From assembly GCA_018058095.1 (NCBI GenBank), contig JAGPCO010000012.1, positions 28,790-92,789 of the forward strand: a stretch of 64,000 bases of DNA, written 5' to 3'. This document shows, one piece after another, positions 62,437 through 64,000 of the stretch (positions are counted from its first letter, which is position 1; every line of letters starts with the position of its first letter). This DNA comes from Kofleriaceae bacterium. Lineage in GTDB: Bacteria; Myxococcota_A; Polyangia; Haliangiales; Haliangiaceae. The translations under genes and the position numbers were made by a program. Under the pieces are notes generated by a model that made no database searches, was not told the origin of the DNA, and saw only the letters and a program-made list of their open reading frames with translations.

Positions 62437-62994
62437 ATGGGGCTCCTGACCTTCAGCATCAACGTGACGCTGGACGGGTGTGTCGACCATCAGGAGGGGA
62501 TCGCCGACGACGAGACCCACGCCTTCTTCACGCGCCTCCTGGACGAGGCCGGGGCGATGCTGTGGGGCCGCGTCACCTACGAGATGATGGAGGGCTACTG
62601 GCCGGCGGTCGCTCGTGGCGACGCCGCGGCGGCGCCGGCGATCCGGGCCTGGGCGGTCGCGCTGGAGGCCAAGCCCAAGTACGTCGCGTCGTCGACCCGG
62701 ACCGCCTTCCCGTGGGCCAACAGCCACCTCCTCGTCGGCGACCTCGGCGCCGCCGTGCAGCAGCTCAAGGACGCGACCCCGGCCGGCGTGCTGCTCGGCA
62801 GCGGCCAGCTCGCGGCCGAGCTGGACCGGAGGGAGCTCATCGACGAGTACCGGTTCCTCGTCCACCCCCGGATCGCCGGCCACGGCCCGACCCTGTACCA
62901 GCGCGGGCTATCCAGCACGCGCCGGCTCGACCTGGTCTCGGCCACGCCGCTCCGCAACGGCGTCGTCGCCATGCACTACCGGCGCACGCGCTGA
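62437..62994 (+). CDS. Dihydrofolate-reductase-like (RibD C-terminal) protein
   Basis: 185 residues. FSINVTLDGCVDHQ at the start, GAMLWGRVTYEMMEGYWP, YVASSTRT, and the GVLLGSGQLAAEL nucleotide-binding turn place it in the RibD-C/YyaP DHFR-like family of putative NADPH-dependent reductases. The substrate is not known for most members. A lone gene; the following 215 bp (62995-63209) hold nothing recognisable. Confidence 0.88.
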   Translation: MGLLTFSINVTLDGCVDHQEGIADDETHAFFTRLLDEAGAMLWGRVTYEMMEGYWPAVARGDAAAAPAIRAWAVALEAKPKYVASSTRTAFPWANSHLLVGDLGAAVQQLKDATPAGVLLGSGQLAAELDRRELIDEYRFLVHPRIAGHGPTLYQRGLSSTRRLDLVSATPLRNGVVAMHYRRTR

Positions 62995-63209
62995 CTCGCC
63001 GCTGCCTGGTGCCCGCGTCCCGGGTCGCGATGGTGGAGCCACGGCGGTGGCCGTTGGCCCGGGTCGCGGTCGCGGCGCCACCGCGGGCCTGCGCGCCCGA
63101 GCTGCCGGCCTTTTGCGACATCGTCGCGCGGCTGCAGTTGGTGTCAGGTGCCGGCTGCCGCAGTGCAGCGCCGTCATGACCTGGACGGTGCCACACCGCG
63201 CGCCGTGAC

Positions 63210-64000
63210 TCACGCCGTGGGTTGCCACCGGGTCCGCTGGTGCGCCGCCAGCACGCGGGCTCGGCGGGCGGCGACCACCGCCGGGTCGATCGGGGCGACG
63301 AAGCGCGGCGGGCTGGGGAAGCAGCCAGCCGGGAATGCCGGCGCCTCGTGCTCGCGCCGCCATCGCCGCTCGCGCGCCGCCGCGTACGCCGCGCACAGAT
63401 GCTCGCGGCCGGCCTTGAACGCGTCGCGCCGGTGGCGCTCCGTCGTGTGACACGGCGGCGCCGCGCCGTGTTTGCTGCGGCTCGGCCGGTCGAGCGGATC
63501 CTGCGCCAGCACCGCGGCCCGGCCGAGCGGCGGCGCCTCGCCCCGCGCCGCCGCCGCGTCGCGCTGGATGCCGGCCAGCAAACGCCGGACCCGGTGCAGC
63601 CGCTGCTCCTCGCGCAGCACGCGCCAGCCCGGCAGCGGCGCCAGGTCGATGAAGTAGGTCTCCACCACCCGCTTGCGCCCCTTCTTCGTCGCCCACCGCC
63701 CCACCAGCCGCTCGCGCCCGAGCAGCGCGCTCACGCAGTTCACGCCCGGCCAGTCGTCCGCTCGCTCGACCAGCCCCTCCTTGACCCCGTGCGCCAGCAC
63801 GTAGCGCAGCCGGTCCTCCGCCGCGTCGTCGTCGAGCACCGCGATGTTCGCCGCCCGCCGCTGCCACACCCTCCCCGTCCAGCCCGTCTCCTCCTTGATC
63901 GCCTTGGCGACGTTGCTGTTCACGTGCTGAACGAACCGCGCCAGCGTCTCACCATCCGGCGTCGTCAGCAGCGCGTGCCAGTGATTCGACATGAACACGA
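63210..64000 (-). CDS. REP-associated tyrosine transposase (partial, runs off the window)
   Basis: At least 262 residues; the N terminus lies beyond position 64000. FMSNHWHALL carries the HUH metal-binding pair (His-Trp-His) of Y1 transposases. GWTGRVWQRR and RLRYVLAHGVKEGLVE, where the catalytic Tyr is expected, then DWPGV, match the RAYT (IS200-related) group. The C-terminal 100 residues are basic and carry REHLCAAYAAARERRWRRE. RAYTs act on palindromic REP DNA, and palindromic repeats are present in this window, but no REP pair flanks the visible end. Confidence 0.85.
   Translation of the reverse strand, partial: VFMSNHWHALLTTPDGETLARFVQHVNSNVAKAIKEETGWTGRVWQRRAANIAVLDDDAAEDRLRYVLAHGVKEGLVERADDWPGVNCVSALLGRERLVGRWATKKGRKRVVETYFIDLAPLPGWRVLREEQRLHRVRRLLAGIQRDAAAARGEAPPLGRAAVLAQDPLDRPSRSKHGAAPPCHTTERHRRDAFKAGREHLCAAYAAARERRWRREHEAPAFPAGCFPSPPRFVAPIDPAVVAARRARVLAAHQRTRWQPTA

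Overview
The window is very GC-rich, gene-dense chromosomal DNA with strong third-position GC, so long antisense shadow frames run opposite almost every real gene. The gene content points to a member of the Myxococcota, with the Haliangium/Kofleriaceae side most likely: an MglB-MglA polarity pair, a sigma-54 activator, many lipoproteins, TPR and HEAT solenoids, an LVIVD lipoprotein, a SelB factor, a relic of a four-helix-bundle gene, and a REP-type tyrosine transposase at the right edge. The genus is inferred, not proven.

Layout. 1-8.9 kb: a sigma-54 activator without a receiver domain, a REC-GGDEF diguanylate cyclase, a TIGR01777 epimerase, thiD, gcdH, and an Slt70-like lytic transglycosylase. 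9-16.8 kb: an AAA+ ATPase of the kind found in extracellular contractile injection loci, translationally coupled to a 1225-residue LysM protein, with a divergent propeller-like protein. 16.8-25.7 kb: a leftward run of informational and polarity genes: serS, tRNA-Ser(UGA), tRNA-Ser(GCU), tRNA-Arg(ACG), tadA, tRNA-Ser(CGA), tRNA-Ser(GGA), SRP RNA, terminator, dnaX, ybaB, recR, then mglB, mglA and a membrane-anchored adaptor-like protein. All serine codons can be read by tRNAs from this one cluster, and tadA sits three bases after the tRNA that is its substrate.

25.8-42 kb: a zinc-ribbon/DLPAPK-repeat/TPR membrane protein, a lipoprotein, an acyl-CoA synthetase overlapping selB, an LVIVD lipoprotein with a small membrane protein, a 1567-residue HEAT-repeat protein, and an upp - XRE/cupin - small-ORF operon whose last gene appears to start at CTG. 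43-51.6 kb: a polysaccharide deacetylase, a YihY/BrkB membrane protein, and a complete TetR-regulated TolC/MFP/RND efflux operon. 51.7-64 kb: mainly lone genes (NTF2-like lipoprotein, LRR/pentapeptide protein, SRPBCC-DUF5995 fusion, TruC-like pseudouridine synthase, S9 peptidase, roadblock-like protein, DHFR-like protein), a 0.77-kb repeat-filled stretch without a gene, and a partial RAYT transposase.

Two genome-wide habits stand out. Many monocistronic genes have a TAnnnT-type hexamer exactly 5-9 (usually 6) bases before the start codon and no Shine-Dalgarno, which is what leaderless transcripts look like. Palindromic elements beginning TAGCAGG sit directly on the TAG stop codons of several genes; some carry (CCCGTG)n arrays, and one encloses the decayed four-helix-bundle gene.
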